A stretch of 64,000 bases of DNA from Phenylobacterium conjunctum (GTDB lineage Bacteria > Pseudomonadota > Alphaproteobacteria > Caulobacterales > Caulobacteraceae): positions 97,726 to 161,725 of the forward strand of contig NZ_JBHTLQ010000002.1 in NCBI RefSeq assembly GCF_042679085.1. Reading direction: 5' to 3'. The position numbers were made by a program, and so were the translations under genes. The notes under the pieces were generated by a model. It was not told the origin of the DNA and made no database searches. It worked only from the letters and a program-made list of their open reading frames with translations. Shown in pieces: positions 32,020-41,196 of this stretch (positions are counted from its first letter, which is position 1; the number at the start of each line of letters is the position of its first letter).

Positions 32020-33615
32020 TCAGAACAGATCGCCCTGGTTGGAGGTCGAGGCCGGCGGCTTGGCCGGGCGGGCGGGCCGTGCGGCGGGAGCAGGCTTGGG
32101 CTGGGCCGCGGGGTCGGCCGCGCCGTCGATCACGGCCTGCCGCGTGGTGTCGGCGAAGACCAGGCTCACCGCTTCGCCCGCGCCCAGGCCGGCGCCCTGC
32201 CGAACCAGCGATCCGTCAGCGCGGGTCACGCGGGCGAAGCCGCGGGCGAGCGGCGTGTCGGGGTTCACGCTGGCGTGCAGCTTGGCGAGCCCGTCCAGCC
32301 GCTCGGACAGGCGCTCCAGCTTGCGCTGGACCGCGGGGGCGAGCCTGGCTGTGAGCCGGGCCAGGTTGTCGGCCTGGACCTGCTGCGGTCGTTGCAAGAG
32401 GCTGGGGCTGAGGCGCGCGGCGATGCGGCCCAGGTCCGAGCGATGCGCCGAGACATTCCGCTCCAGCCCCGCCGTGAGGCGTGCGCCCACCCCGGCCAAC
32501 CGCTCGGCCTGCGCCTGGCGGGGCCGCTGCAGCAGAGCCGGCGTCAGGCGCGATCCGACCCGCACCAGCTCGGTGCGATGGGCGGCCACGTTGCGCTCCA
32601 GAGCCGCGCCCATCCGGCTCTTGGCCAGGTTGAAGCGCTGGCCGGCCAGTTCCACCAGGTCCGGCACACGGGCCAGGCTGCGCTCAAGGCTGGAGACCTT
32701 GGTGCGGCGGTCCTCCACCAGCCGTCCGCCGCTCCTGTGCAGGCGGGCCGACAGATCGGCCACGGCGGCGCGCAGCTCGGACAGAATCGGGGTGGCCATC
32801 TCGGCGGCCGCCGTGGGGGTGGGCGCCCGACGGTCGGAGACGAAGTCAATCAGGGTGGTGTCGGTCTCGTGCCCCACGGCCGAGATCAGCGGGATCTGCG
32901 AGGCCGCCACCGTGCGGGCCAGGGCCTCGTCATTGAACGCCCACAGGTCCTCCACCGACCCGCCGCCGCGGGCGACGATCAGCACGTCGGGGCGGGGCAG
33001 GGCGCTGCCCGCGCCCAGGGCGTTGAACCCTTCGATGGCGGCGCGCACCTGGCCGGCGGCGGCGTCCCCCTGGACAACCACGGGCCAGACGATGACCCGA
33101 CAGGGCCAACGGTCGCGGATGCGGTGCAGGATGTCGCGGATCACCGCGCCGGTCGGGCTGGTGATCACGCCGATCACCGCCGGGCTCTCGGGCAGGGGCT
33201 GTTTGCGGGCCGGATCGAACAGGCCCTCGGCCTGCAGCCGGCCCTTCAGCCGTTCCAGCTGGGCCAGCAGGGCGCCGACGCCGGCGGCCTCCATGCTGTC
33301 GATGACGATCTGGTAGCGGGATCCAGCCGGATAGGTGGTGATCTTGCCGGTGACCACGACCTCCAGCCCCTGTTCGGGGCGGACGGACAGGTTGCGGACA
33401 GAGCCCTTCCAGACCACGCCGTCGATGGCGGCGCGCTCGTCCTTAAGCGTCAGATAGACGTGGCCATTGGAGTGGAAGGTGACCTTGGACAGCTCGGCGC
33501 GCAGGCGCACGAAGCCATACTGGTCTTCAAGCGTCCGCTTGAGGGCGAAGGCCAGTTCCGAGACGGAATAGGCCTTGGCGTTGCCGTCGGCGGTGTCTGG
33601 GGCGAGCTCGCTCAT
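32020..33615 (-). CDS. xseA: Exodeoxyribonuclease VII large subunit
   Basis: 531-aa catalytic subunit of ExoVII, which degrades single-stranded DNA with the XseB small subunit. The N-terminal OB-fold (about 15-110; VSELAFALKRTLEDQYGFVR) precedes the catalytic core with VIGVITSPTGAVIRDILHRI, RPDVLIVARGGGSVEDLWAF and SAVGHETDTTLIDFVSDRRA. A long coiled-coil region with repeated LxRLxxxLxP-type helices follows. The tail after 490 is an Ala/Pro/Lys-rich extension. xseB is not in the window. Confidence 0.96.
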   Translation of the reverse strand: MSELAPDTADGNAKAYSVSELAFALKRTLEDQYGFVRLRAELSKVTFHSNGHVYLTLKDERAAIDGVVWKGSVRNLSVRPEQGLEVVVTGKITTYPAGSRYQIVIDSMEAAGVGALLAQLERLKGRLQAEGLFDPARKQPLPESPAVIGVITSPTGAVIRDILHRIRDRWPCRVIVWPVVVQGDAAAGQVRAAIEGFNALGAGSALPRPDVLIVARGGGSVEDLWAFNDEALARTVAASQIPLISAVGHETDTTLIDFVSDRRAPTPTAAAEMATPILSELRAAVADLSARLHRSGGRLVEDRRTKVSSLERSLARVPDLVELAGQRFNLAKSRMGAALERNVAAHRTELVRVGSRLTPALLQRPRQAQAERLAGVGARLTAGLERNVSAHRSDLGRIAARLSPSLLQRPQQVQADNLARLTARLAPAVQRKLERLSERLDGLAKLHASVNPDTPLARGFARVTRADGSLVRQGAGLGAGEAVSLVFADTTRQAVIDGAADPAAQPKPAPAARPARPAKPPASTSNQGDLF

Positions 33616-33694
33616 GGCCGGACGTTAGCGGGAGCCGGGCCGAAACCCAAACCCCCGCTAACCCATCCCCAACGGATTTCGGTGCTCGCGAAAC

Positions 33695-34216
33695 CTAGAT
33701 GTAGCGGCGCAGCGAGCGGGCCAGTTCCGAGGCGCTGGAGCGCTTCTTGGCCTGGGCCGGCTGATAGGCGACGCGGGCGTGCTCGGCGCAGTACGGGCCT
33801 TCCGACTGGCGGCGACCGCAGAAGGTGAAGCCGTCGCTGGACGGATCGCCGATCGGCCACTTGCACATGTGGGCGCCCAGGGTCAGCACGGTGGCCGAGC
33901 CGGGGGCTTCTTCCACATAGCGGACGGGCGAGGGAACCGGTGTCGGGGCCGGGGCCGCGGCGGCCTGGGCCACCGCCGGCTCGGCGATGCGGCGCGGCGC
34001 GGCGGGCTGGGCCGCCGGACGGGCGGGACGGGGCGCCTTGAACACCGGGCGGGCCGGCTTCGACGGCGCGGCGCGGCCGGACAGGCCCAGGCGGTGAACC
34101 TTGCCGATGACGGCGTTGCGGGTGACCCCGCCCAGCTGCTTGGCGATCTGACTGGCCGACAGGCCGTCCTGCCAGAGCTTCTTGAGCGTCTCGACGCGTT
34201 CGTCCGTCCAACCCAT
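33695..34216 (-). CDS. gcrA: Cell cycle regulator GcrA
   Basis: 173-aa alphaproteobacterial transcription factor that binds sigma-70 RNA polymerase and methylated GANTC promoters. The N-terminal HTH begins MGWTDERVETLKKLWQDGLS and continues with QLGGVTRNAVIGKVHRLGLS, the family signature. A Pro/Ala-rich linker (about 50-100) leads to the C-terminal domain with CKWPIGDPSSDGFTFCG and PYCAEHARVAY, which contacts sigma-70 region 2. Its presence with ctrA in one window places the organism in or near Caulobacterales. No GANTC was seen in its own 229-bp upstream gap. Confidence 0.95.
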   Translation of the reverse strand: MGWTDERVETLKKLWQDGLSASQIAKQLGGVTRNAVIGKVHRLGLSGRAAPSKPARPVFKAPRPARPAAQPAAPRRIAEPAVAQAAAAPAPTPVPSPVRYVEEAPGSATVLTLGAHMCKWPIGDPSSDGFTFCGRRQSEGPYCAEHARVAYQPAQAKKRSSASELARSLRRYI

Positions 34217-34445
34217 GGTTCCGCCTCCACCGCTATGTCACTCGGATCCCGGGGACGCCCCCGCGGCCTAGCCGGGATCTACATCTTGTGGTGCTCGTGT
34301 CTCTCGACCCCAGCAACTACCAGATATCGTAAACAGTTCCTTAATCGCCACAATAGGCGCCCCACCCTTCGTCCACAGGAACAAGATATAGCGTCGCAAG
34401 GTCGCACCCTTGCGCAGCCGTGCGGGGTGGCGCACATGAACGGGC

Positions 34446-35267
34446 ATGACTGATCTGCGCCTGGCCGAAGCCGTCGTTCCGCCCGAACCCCGCAACTACC
34501 ATGGGGTGAACTGGGCGGGTTTCCAGACCCTCTACCTGCGCGAGGTGCGCCGGTTCTGGAAGGTGGGGATGCAGACCCTGGCCGCGCCGGTGGTCACCTC
34601 GCTGCTCTACATGATGGTCTTTGTGGTCGCCGCCCAGGGCGCGCGGCCGCCGGTCCACGGCGTGGCGTTCGGGACCTTCGTCGCGCCGGGCCTGATCATG
34701 ATGGCGATCCTGAACAACGCCTTCGCCAACTCGTCCTCCAGCCTGCTGCAGGCCAAGATGAACGGGCTGATCAGTGACTTCCTGACCCCGCCGCTGACCC
34801 CGCCGGAGCATGTGGCGGCCTTCGCGCTGGGCGCCGCCACCCGCGGCATCGCCGTGGGCCTGGTCACCGGCCTGGTGATCCTGCCCTTCGCCCACGTGCC
34901 GATCACCCATGTCTGGGCCGTGCTCTATTTCGGTCTCGGCGCGGCGATGATCCTGGGGCTGCTGGGCGTCATGGCCGGGCTGTGGGCCGAGAAGTTCGAC
35001 AACATGGCCGTGGTGACGAACTTCATCGTCATGCCCATGACCTTCCTGTCGGGGACCTTCTACCTGGTCGACCGCCTGCCGGAGCCGTTCCGGACCGGCA
35101 GCCACTACAACCCGTTCTTCTATCTGATCGACGGCTTCCGCTACGGCTTCATCGGCCACGCGGAGGGCTCGCTGTTCACCGGCGTGCTGATGGTGGCCGG
35201 CCTCGTCGTGGCCCTGACCTCGGTCTGCCTGTGGATGTTCGAGACGGGCTACAAGATCAAGACCTGA
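34446..35267 (+). CDS. ABC-2 type transporter permease
   Basis: 273-aa inner-membrane permease of the YadH/NodJ class with about six membrane spans. Seen: the N-terminal amphipathic FQTLYLREVRRFWKVGMQTL, then VVTSLLYMMVFVVAA, FVAPGLIMMAILNNAFANSS, and the late SGTFYLVDRLPEPFRTGSHY then NPFFYLIDGFRYGFIG. The partner ATPase is not in the window: the upstream gene is gcrA on the opposite strand and downstream is a TetR gene. It may export a drug or polysaccharide once paired with an ATPase encoded elsewhere. Confidence 0.9.
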   Translation: MTDLRLAEAVVPPEPRNYHGVNWAGFQTLYLREVRRFWKVGMQTLAAPVVTSLLYMMVFVVAAQGARPPVHGVAFGTFVAPGLIMMAILNNAFANSSSSLLQAKMNGLISDFLTPPLTPPEHVAAFALGAATRGIAVGLVTGLVILPFAHVPITHVWAVLYFGLGAAMILGLLGVMAGLWAEKFDNMAVVTNFIVMPMTFLSGTFYLVDRLPEPFRTGSHYNPFFYLIDGFRYGFIGHAEGSLFTGVLMVAGLVVALTSVCLWMFETGYKIKT

Positions 35268-35343
35268 CCGCTCCGGCGCGTCTATCCCTCTGACGACAAC
35301 AGGTTTCTAGCCGTCCGCGCAATTCGTGTTGCGCCGCCAAAAT

Positions 35344-35366
35344 TGATGATATACGAACTATCATCA
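35344..35366. promoter_or_regulatory. Operator-like inverted repeat at the TetR start
   Basis: tgatgata (35344-35351) and tatcatca (35359-35366) form perfect 8-bp arms around a 7-bp spacer. The last base is the A of the TetR start codon. This position is classic for autorepression by a TetR dimer. The surrounding sequence is locally AT-rich. Confidence 0.6.
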
Positions 35367-36010
35367 TGAAAGCGGTGAGAACATATAATTCGCAGCTGCG
35401 CCAATCCCAGGCGGAGGCGACCCGCGAGCGCATCCTGGCCGCCATGGCCGAGCTCTATGAGCGCGACGGCGAGGCCGCGACGGTGCGCGCCGTGGCGGAA
35501 CGCGCCGGGGTGCGGGAGATCACCGTCTATCGGCACTTCCCCAATCGCGACGAGCTGATGAAGGGCCTCTGGGCCTGGCTGAACCGCAAGCACGGCGTCA
35601 CCGTCGGCATGCCGGAGACGGCGGAGCAACTGGTGGCCCAGATCGCTCCTCTGTTCGCCACCTTCGGCGCGGCGCCGGCCCACGTCGCGGCCTCGCTGCG
35701 CACGCCCGAAGGGGTGAAGGTTCGCAACAGTCTGAACGCTGATCGATCCGAAGCCTTCCTGACGATCCTTGCGGATATCGCGCCGGACCTGGCCCCAGAC
35801 GAGCGCCGCAAGGCCGCCGCGGTGCTGCAACTGCTCTATTCCGCCCACACCTGGATTTCGATGCGCGAGCAGTGGGGGCTGGATGACGCCGCCGCCGCCG
35901 AAGCGGCCGGCTGGGCCGCTGAACACCTCATCGCCGATCTGCGCGCGCGCGGCTCGGCCCCGATCCGGCCCGGCGAAGCGGGCCCTGCCGACAAGGAGGC
36001 GCAGTCATGA
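35366..36010 (+). CDS. TetR-family transcriptional regulator
   Basis: 214-aa regulator. The N-terminal TetR HTH covers about residues 13-60: SQAEATRERILAAMAELYER, VRAVAERAGVREITVYRHF then PNRDELMKGLW. The C-terminal ligand domain is helical and not diagnostic. A palindromic operator overlaps its start codon. Its last four bases overlap the start of the VOC protein gene (ATGA), so regulator and enzyme are coupled, implying control of that gene or response to its substrate. Confidence 0.92.
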   Translation: MKAVRTYNSQLRQSQAEATRERILAAMAELYERDGEAATVRAVAERAGVREITVYRHFPNRDELMKGLWAWLNRKHGVTVGMPETAEQLVAQIAPLFATFGAAPAHVAASLRTPEGVKVRNSLNADRSEAFLTILADIAPDLAPDERRKAAAVLQLLYSAHTWISMREQWGLDDAAAAEAAGWAAEHLIADLRARGSAPIRPGEAGPADKEAQS

Positions 36011-36510
36011 TCGCCCACTTCTCCATCCCGGCCCGTGACCCCCGGTCCGCGGCCGAGGTGTTTGGAAAACTCATCGACGGCGCGGTGATGCCGTTCCCGG
36101 TCGTGGACGGCGCTTGGGTGGCCATCGCCCGGGACGGATCCGGCGTCGGCGTCGAGGTGGTTCCCGCCGCCACCGCGCACCACATGGGCCAGGGCGAGGC
36201 GGGCGCCGCGGCCCAGGGGCCCTTCGTCATGCCCTGGGAGACCCAGATCCGCCAGGACGGCGACGAAACCTCGGCCAGCGGCTTTCACGTGGCCATGACC
36301 AGCCCCCTGTCGGCCGAGGAGATCGTCGCCCTCGGCAGGGCCGCGGGCTGGCGCGCGGTCCACTGCGACCGGGGCGGCGTGTTCGATCTCGTCGAGCTTT
36401 GGGTGGACAACCGCTCGTTGGTCGAGGTGCTTCCTCCAGAAGGCGCCCGCCGCTATCGCGATTTCTACCGGCCCGAGGTCGCCGGGGCGATGTTCGGACA
36501 GCCGGCCTGA
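36007..36510 (+). CDS. VOC (glyoxalase/bleomycin-resistance) superfamily-like protein
   Basis: 167-aa cytoplasmic protein with two weak beta-alpha-beta-beta-beta units. MIAHFSIPARDPRSAAEVFG opens the first, and FDLVELWVDNRSLVEVLPPE ends the second with the typical late acidic residue. Other metal ligands are not clear, so enzymatic activity is uncertain. It is translationally coupled to the TetR gene, suggesting a role in detoxification or antibiotic binding, as in many TetR-VOC pairs. Confidence 0.65.
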   Translation: MIAHFSIPARDPRSAAEVFGKLIDGAVMPFPVVDGAWVAIARDGSGVGVEVVPAATAHHMGQGEAGAAAQGPFVMPWETQIRQDGDETSASGFHVAMTSPLSAEEIVALGRAAGWRAVHCDRGGVFDLVELWVDNRSLVEVLPPEGARRYRDFYRPEVAGAMFGQPA

Positions 36511-36615
36511 CCCCAGGCTTTTATTGACATTCGGGCCAATCCCCCGGAAAACGCCAAGCCTTCATGTCCCCGTCGCCCCGCGGCGGGGACGATCTCTTTT
36601 GAGGAGGCTTCTACC

Positions 36616-37842
36616 GTGACTGAAAAGACGGCGACGCAAAGCCCGCCCGTTCCCAGCGACCACATCATGGGCGTGTACAACCGCACCCCGCTGGCGTTCG
36701 AGCGAGGCGAGGGCGCCCGACTTTTCACCACCGACGGTGAGGCTTACCTGGACTGCATGGCCGGCATCGCGGTGAACGCGCTGGGCCACTCCAATCCCAA
36801 GCTCGTGCAGGCGGTGAAGGACCAGGCTGAGAAGCTCTGGCACGTCTCCAACATCTTCACGATCCCGAACCAGGAAAAGCTCGCCAAGGTCCTGACCGAC
36901 GCGACCTTCGCCGACGTGGTGTTCTTCACCAACTCCGGGACCGAGGCCGTGGAGTGCGCGATCAAGACCGCGCGCAAGTACCACTGGGCCAAGGGCCATC
37001 CTGAGAAGATCGACATCATCGGTTTCGAAGGCTCATTCCACGGCCGCACGCTCGCCGCCGTCAACGCCAGCGGCAACGCCAGCTACCTGGAAGGCTTCGG
37101 CCCGCGCATGCCGGGCTTCGTCCAGCTGCCCTATGGCGACCACGAGGCGCTGAAGGCCGCCATCGGTCCGACCACGGCGGCGATCATCATCGAGCCCGTC
37201 CAGGGCGAAGGCGGCGCGCGCGCCCTGCCGGACCAGTGTCTGCGCGGCCTGCGCGAGCTCTGCGACGAACACGGCATCCTGCTGATCCTGGACGAGATCC
37301 AGTGCGGCCTGGGCCGCACCGGCAAGCTGTTCGCCTATGAGTGGGCCGGCGCCGAGCCGGACATCATGTGCGTCGCCAAGGCGCTGGGCGGCGGCTTCCC
37401 GGTCGGCGCCTGCCTGGCCACCGTCGATGCGGCGCAAGGCATGACCGTGGGCAGCCACGGGTCGACCTATGGCGGCAACCCCCTGGCCATGGCCGTGGGC
37501 CTGGCGGCCATGCAGGAACTGAACTCGCCGCAGCTCTTGGCCCATGTGACCGAGGTGGCCGGCTACTTCACCCAGCAGTTCGAGGGGCTGAAGTCGCGCT
37601 TCCCGGACGTGATCGCCGACATCCGCGGCAAGGGCCTGCTGATCGGGCTGAAGCTGAACACGCCGAACCGCGAGTTCATGCAGCATTGCCGCGACCAGCA
37701 CCTGCTGGTGGCCGGCGGGGGCGACAACTGCGTGCGCCTGCTGCCGCCGTTGACCCTGACCCTGGACGAGGCCCGCGAGGCGGTCGGCAAGATCGAAGCC
37801 GCCTGCGAAGCCGCCCGCGCCACGGCCAAGACCGCCGCCTGA
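36616..37842 (+). CDS. argD: Acetylornithine aminotransferase
   Basis: 408-aa class III PLP aminotransferase of arginine synthesis (possibly also N-succinyl-DAP aminotransferase). Seen: YLDCMAGIAVNALGHSNPKL, FFTNSGTEAVECAIKTARKY, FHGRTLAAVNASGN, IIIEPVQGEGGARALP, ILDEIQCGLGRTGKLFAYEW, and the PLP lysine in CVAKALGGGFPVGACLAT. GTG start preceded by GAGGAGG. It is followed by argF; the two are consecutive genes of the ornithine/arginine pathway, with a dispersed repeat in between. Confidence 0.95.
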   Translation: MTEKTATQSPPVPSDHIMGVYNRTPLAFERGEGARLFTTDGEAYLDCMAGIAVNALGHSNPKLVQAVKDQAEKLWHVSNIFTIPNQEKLAKVLTDATFADVVFFTNSGTEAVECAIKTARKYHWAKGHPEKIDIIGFEGSFHGRTLAAVNASGNASYLEGFGPRMPGFVQLPYGDHEALKAAIGPTTAAIIIEPVQGEGGARALPDQCLRGLRELCDEHGILLILDEIQCGLGRTGKLFAYEWAGAEPDIMCVAKALGGGFPVGACLATVDAAQGMTVGSHGSTYGGNPLAMAVGLAAMQELNSPQLLAHVTEVAGYFTQQFEGLKSRFPDVIADIRGKGLLIGLKLNTPNREFMQHCRDQHLLVAGGGDNCVRLLPPLTLTLDEAREAVGKIEAACEAARATAKTAA

Positions 37843-37849
37843 CCCTATC

Positions 37850-37937
37850 CGCTCATTCCCGCGAAGGCGGGAGTCCATTTCCTCAGGCCCGCCCATTCGA
37901 CAGTCAGAATGGATCCCCGCCGTGGCGGGGATGAGCG
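37850..37937. repeat. Intergenic inverted-repeat element
   Basis: Arms of about 30 bp with several mismatches: cgctcattcccgcgaaggcg onward at 37850-37879, and its mirror ending ggcggggatgagcg at 37908-37937. A 28-bp centre separates them. It resembles the element at 30822-30926 (shared ggatccc...ggatgagcgg end). It sits between argD and argF, so a transcript crossing both would contain a strong hairpin. Confidence 0.7.
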
Positions 37938-37961
37938 GGCATTGGAGACGAGGTAGCTTCG

Positions 37962-38897
37962 ATGACCCAAGCGCCTAGACACTTCATCGACCTGTGGCGG
38001 ATGGAAGCCGCAGACATCCGCGCCATCCTGGATGACGCTCACGCCCGCAAGGCGGCCCGCGCCGGCTGGCCCAAGGGCCGCGTCGACCCCGACGCTCCGG
38101 CCCGCGACCGCGTGCTGGCGATGATCTTCGAGAAGAACTCCACCCGCACTCGCTTCTCCTTCGACGCGGCCATGCGTCAGCTGGGCGGCGACGTGCTGAT
38201 CTCGACGGCCAACGACATGCAGCTGGGGCGCGGCGAAACCATCGAGGACACGGCCCGTGTCTTGTCGCGCATGGTCGACGCCGTGATGATCCGCGCCAAC
38301 AGCCACGAGGACGTGGAGCGCTTCGCCCATTCCTCCAGCGTGCCGGTGATCAACGGCCTGACCGACAAGAGCCATCCCTGTCAGATCCTGGCCGACATCA
38401 TGACCATCGAGGAGCATCGGGGTCCGATCGCCGGCAAGACCCTGGCCTGGGTCGGCGACGGCAACAATGTCTGCTCCAGCTTCATCCACGTGGCCCCCAA
38501 GCTGGGCTTCAAGCTGAACATCGCCTGTCCGGCCCTCTATCACCCGGACCTGATGGACCTGGCCCGCGCTGAGGAAGCTCAGGGCCGCATCGAGATCACC
38601 CGCGACCCGCGCGAAGCCGTGCGCGGCGCCGATGTGGTGATCGCCGACACCTGGGTCTCCATGGGCGACGTCGACCATGACGAGCGCATCGAGGCGCTCG
38701 AGCCCTACCAGGTCGATGACGCCCTGCTGGACCTGTCGGCCAAGGACGGGGTGTTCCTGCACTGCCTGCCGGCTCACCGTGGCGAAGAGGTCACCGACGA
38801 GGTCCTCGACGGTCCGCGCAGCCTGGTCTGGGACGAGGCGGAGAACCGCATCCACGCCCAGAAGTCCATCCTGGCCTGGTGCTTCCGCGCCATCTGA
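37962..38897 (+). CDS. argF: Ornithine carbamoyltransferase
   Basis: 311-aa enzyme forming citrulline from ornithine and carbamoyl phosphate. The carbamoyl-phosphate motif is KNSTRTRFSFD, followed by HPCQILADIMTIEEHRG with the HPCQ motif, the ornithine-binding DTWVSMGD, and the HCLPAHRGEEV catalytic cysteine. Start MTQAPRHFIDLW at 37962 with ggagacgagg upstream. In many alphaproteobacteria argD-argF-hslO run together; here an MCP gene on the other strand separates argF from hslO. Confidence 0.96.
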   Translation: MTQAPRHFIDLWRMEAADIRAILDDAHARKAARAGWPKGRVDPDAPARDRVLAMIFEKNSTRTRFSFDAAMRQLGGDVLISTANDMQLGRGETIEDTARVLSRMVDAVMIRANSHEDVERFAHSSSVPVINGLTDKSHPCQILADIMTIEEHRGPIAGKTLAWVGDGNNVCSSFIHVAPKLGFKLNIACPALYHPDLMDLARAEEAQGRIEITRDPREAVRGADVVIADTWVSMGDVDHDERIEALEPYQVDDALLDLSAKDGVFLHCLPAHRGEEVTDEVLDGPRSLVWDEAENRIHAQKSILAWCFRAI

Positions 38898-38907
38898 GGC
38901 GGGGAGC

Positions 38908-40947
38908 CTAGCTGGCGAGGCGCAGGGGCTCCGCCGTGGGCCGCCGCGCCTTCAGGCTCTCCACCAGCCGTGAGATTGCGTCGGCCTGGCCGGCCTGAGG
39001 CAGGAACCGGACATTGGTCCGGCCCTGGTCGAGCCCCAGGACCTCGGCCCTGACCGGCCCGTCCACGCCCGGCAGGGCGATGTCGATGATCCCGGTCAGG
39101 CTGACCGGGGCGTTGGCCAGCAACGCGCCCCCTTCCGACAGGTTCAGCAGCTCCGCCTGGAACAGGTCCGGATGGCGGCCGGCGCTCACGGCGATGCCGG
39201 CGTCGATACGCGGGGACCGTCGGCGTTCCACCTCGTCGGTCGAGGTGCGCACCACCCGCACCAGGGTGGAGGACAGGCTGTCGATCTCGCTGGAGACCTC
39301 GGCGGCGAGGGCGTTGACCTCGTGCGAGGTACGGCCGGCCACGTCCGAGGCGGCGGAGGCCGCACGGATCGACTGGACCATCTGCTCGGCCATCCGCGCG
39401 GTCTCGTTGGTGGCCGCTGTGATCTCGGCCGTGGCGCGGGTCTGGTCCTCGACCGCTTGCACGATGGCCGACTGGCTGGCGTCCATGCCGCTGACGCGCT
39501 CGGTGATGCCCTGGACCGCCCCGATGGTGTCCTGGGCCGAGGCCTGCACGCCGCCGATCAGGTTGCGGATGTCGGTGGTGGCCGCCGCCGTCTGGTCGGC
39601 CAGCGACTTCACCTCGCCGGCCACCACGGCGAAGCCCTTGCCCGCCGTGCCGGCCCGGGCGGCCTCGACGCTGGCGTTCAGGGCCAGGAGATTGGTCTGG
39701 CGCGCGATATCGGCGATCAGGTCGGTGACCCGGCTGATCTGGTCCACCGCCTCGGACAGCTTGCCGATGGCGGCCTCGGTGTCTCCGGCGGCGGCGGCCA
39801 CGTCGGTGGCGGCGCTGCGGGCCTGGCCCACCTGGCCCATGATGTTGCGGATCGAACCCTCCAGGGCCATCGCGATCTGCGCCACCGAGCGGGTGCGGGT
39901 CAGGGTCTCGCCGGCTGTACGGGTCATCTCGGCGTTGGCCTGGTTGGCGTCGCGGGCGGCGGCGGACAGGTCTCCGGCCTTGGTCGACATCTGGCGCATG
40001 GCCTCGGCCACAGCTACGACGGCGCCGCGGGTGTCGGCTTCCACCCGCTCGGCCATGTTGCGCAGGGCGCTGGCCCGGCGGTTCTCGGCCGCGGCCCGTT
40101 CAGCCTCGCTCAGCTCGCGACTTTCCTCCTGGGCCTGGCGCAGCCGTCGGGTCTCCAGGCCCTGTTCGCGGAACACCTCCAGCGCCCGGGCCATCTCGCC
40201 GACCTCATCCTGGCGTCCGGTGTGCGGGATCTCGACGTCCAGGGCGCCGGCCGACAGGGCCTCCATGGCCGCGGTCATGTCCGCCAGGGGCGCGATCACC
40301 TCGCGCGCGATGCGGGCCGCGCGGCGGCGAACCTGAAGCATCAGCACCCCGCCGACCGCCAGGATCAGCACCACGAACAGGCCAAGGCACACCGCCGCCA
40401 GGCGTTCGGTTCGCGTATTGGCGGCGTTGGCGTCCTGGACCAACCGGTCGACCGCGGCCCGGTGGGCGGCGTAGTCGCGGCTGATCGCCTCGTAGCTGGT
40501 TCGCGCCGCCTCAAGATTTCCGGCCCGCAGGGCAGGGACGAACCGCTCTTCGATCTCGCGCCAGAAGGTCTGGGCCGGCTGGTTGGTGGCCTCAAGGATC
40601 TGGGTCTTCAGACCGCTCTGCAGGGCCGAGGCCCGCCAGTAGGCCTGGCGTTCCTCGTACTGGGCCTTCAGCACCTGTAGCCGCTCGGCGCGCGCCCCGA
40701 CCTGGTCCGGATGGTCCAGGGCCAGGGTGGTCTCCAGATAGGCTTCGATCACGTATTCCGGCGGCGGCAGGATGTCGGCGATCAGGTCCTTGCCCAGGGA
40801 GATGCGGTGATACAGCGGCCCCTCGATCCGCAGGACCTGCAGCGAGACCAGCGAGGCGCTCGCCAGGACCAGCAGGGCGACGAGCACGGACCTGCTGAAC
40901 GCCTCAAGGGCCATGCGCAGACCAGAGCGGGACATCGACTGCGTCAT
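38908..40947 (-). CDS. Methyl-accepting chemotaxis protein with C-terminal PilZ domain
   Basis: 679-aa transmembrane chemoreceptor. Span 1 is about residues 19-40, a periplasmic helical sensor of about 140 residues follows, and span 2 is near 190-215. Then HAMP (VIAPLADMTAAMEALSAG) and the methyl-accepting coiled coil, whose signalling tip is AVVAGEVKSLADQTAAATTD. The C-terminus adds a PilZ c-di-GMP-binding domain: RRSPRIDAG, then NLSEGGALL. The start at 40947 is preferred for its GGAGG; the longer frame adds seven residues. A fusion of chemotaxis and c-di-GMP sensing, not next to other che genes. Confidence 0.9.
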   Translation of the reverse strand: MTQSMSRSGLRMALEAFSRSVLVALLVLASASLVSLQVLRIEGPLYHRISLGKDLIADILPPPEYVIEAYLETTLALDHPDQVGARAERLQVLKAQYEERQAYWRASALQSGLKTQILEATNQPAQTFWREIEERFVPALRAGNLEAARTSYEAISRDYAAHRAAVDRLVQDANAANTRTERLAAVCLGLFVVLILAVGGVLMLQVRRRAARIAREVIAPLADMTAAMEALSAGALDVEIPHTGRQDEVGEMARALEVFREQGLETRRLRQAQEESRELSEAERAAAENRRASALRNMAERVEADTRGAVVAVAEAMRQMSTKAGDLSAAARDANQANAEMTRTAGETLTRTRSVAQIAMALEGSIRNIMGQVGQARSAATDVAAAAGDTEAAIGKLSEAVDQISRVTDLIADIARQTNLLALNASVEAARAGTAGKGFAVVAGEVKSLADQTAAATTDIRNLIGGVQASAQDTIGAVQGITERVSGMDASQSAIVQAVEDQTRATAEITAATNETARMAEQMVQSIRAASAASDVAGRTSHEVNALAAEVSSEIDSLSSTLVRVVRTSTDEVERRRSPRIDAGIAVSAGRHPDLFQAELLNLSEGGALLANAPVSLTGIIDIALPGVDGPVRAEVLGLDQGRTNVRFLPQAGQADAISRLVESLKARRPTAEPLRLAS

Positions 40948-41196
40948 ACCTACCTCCGACAGGCCCACAGGAGACGTCTGAGCCGGTTAACAGGACCTGT
41001 AAGTGACTGATTGTGCTTGTGAAAATCATACAATTCTGACGGGTGAGGCGCCCAGTTCTTGGGCGTCTGTGCGTATTTGCCGCACAGCGAGACCGCCAGG
41101 GCGAGCGGTCATCGGGGGCGGACAACAAGGGGTGGCGGCGCGCCTGAACACGGCCCGGCTCGCATCCTGGGCCGCTAGGCCCTATATGCCCGCCCG

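Noticed and set aside
31939..33828. A 629-codon plus-strand frame opposite xseA
   Set aside because: Antisense shadow of xseA; low-complexity composition and no ribosome site.
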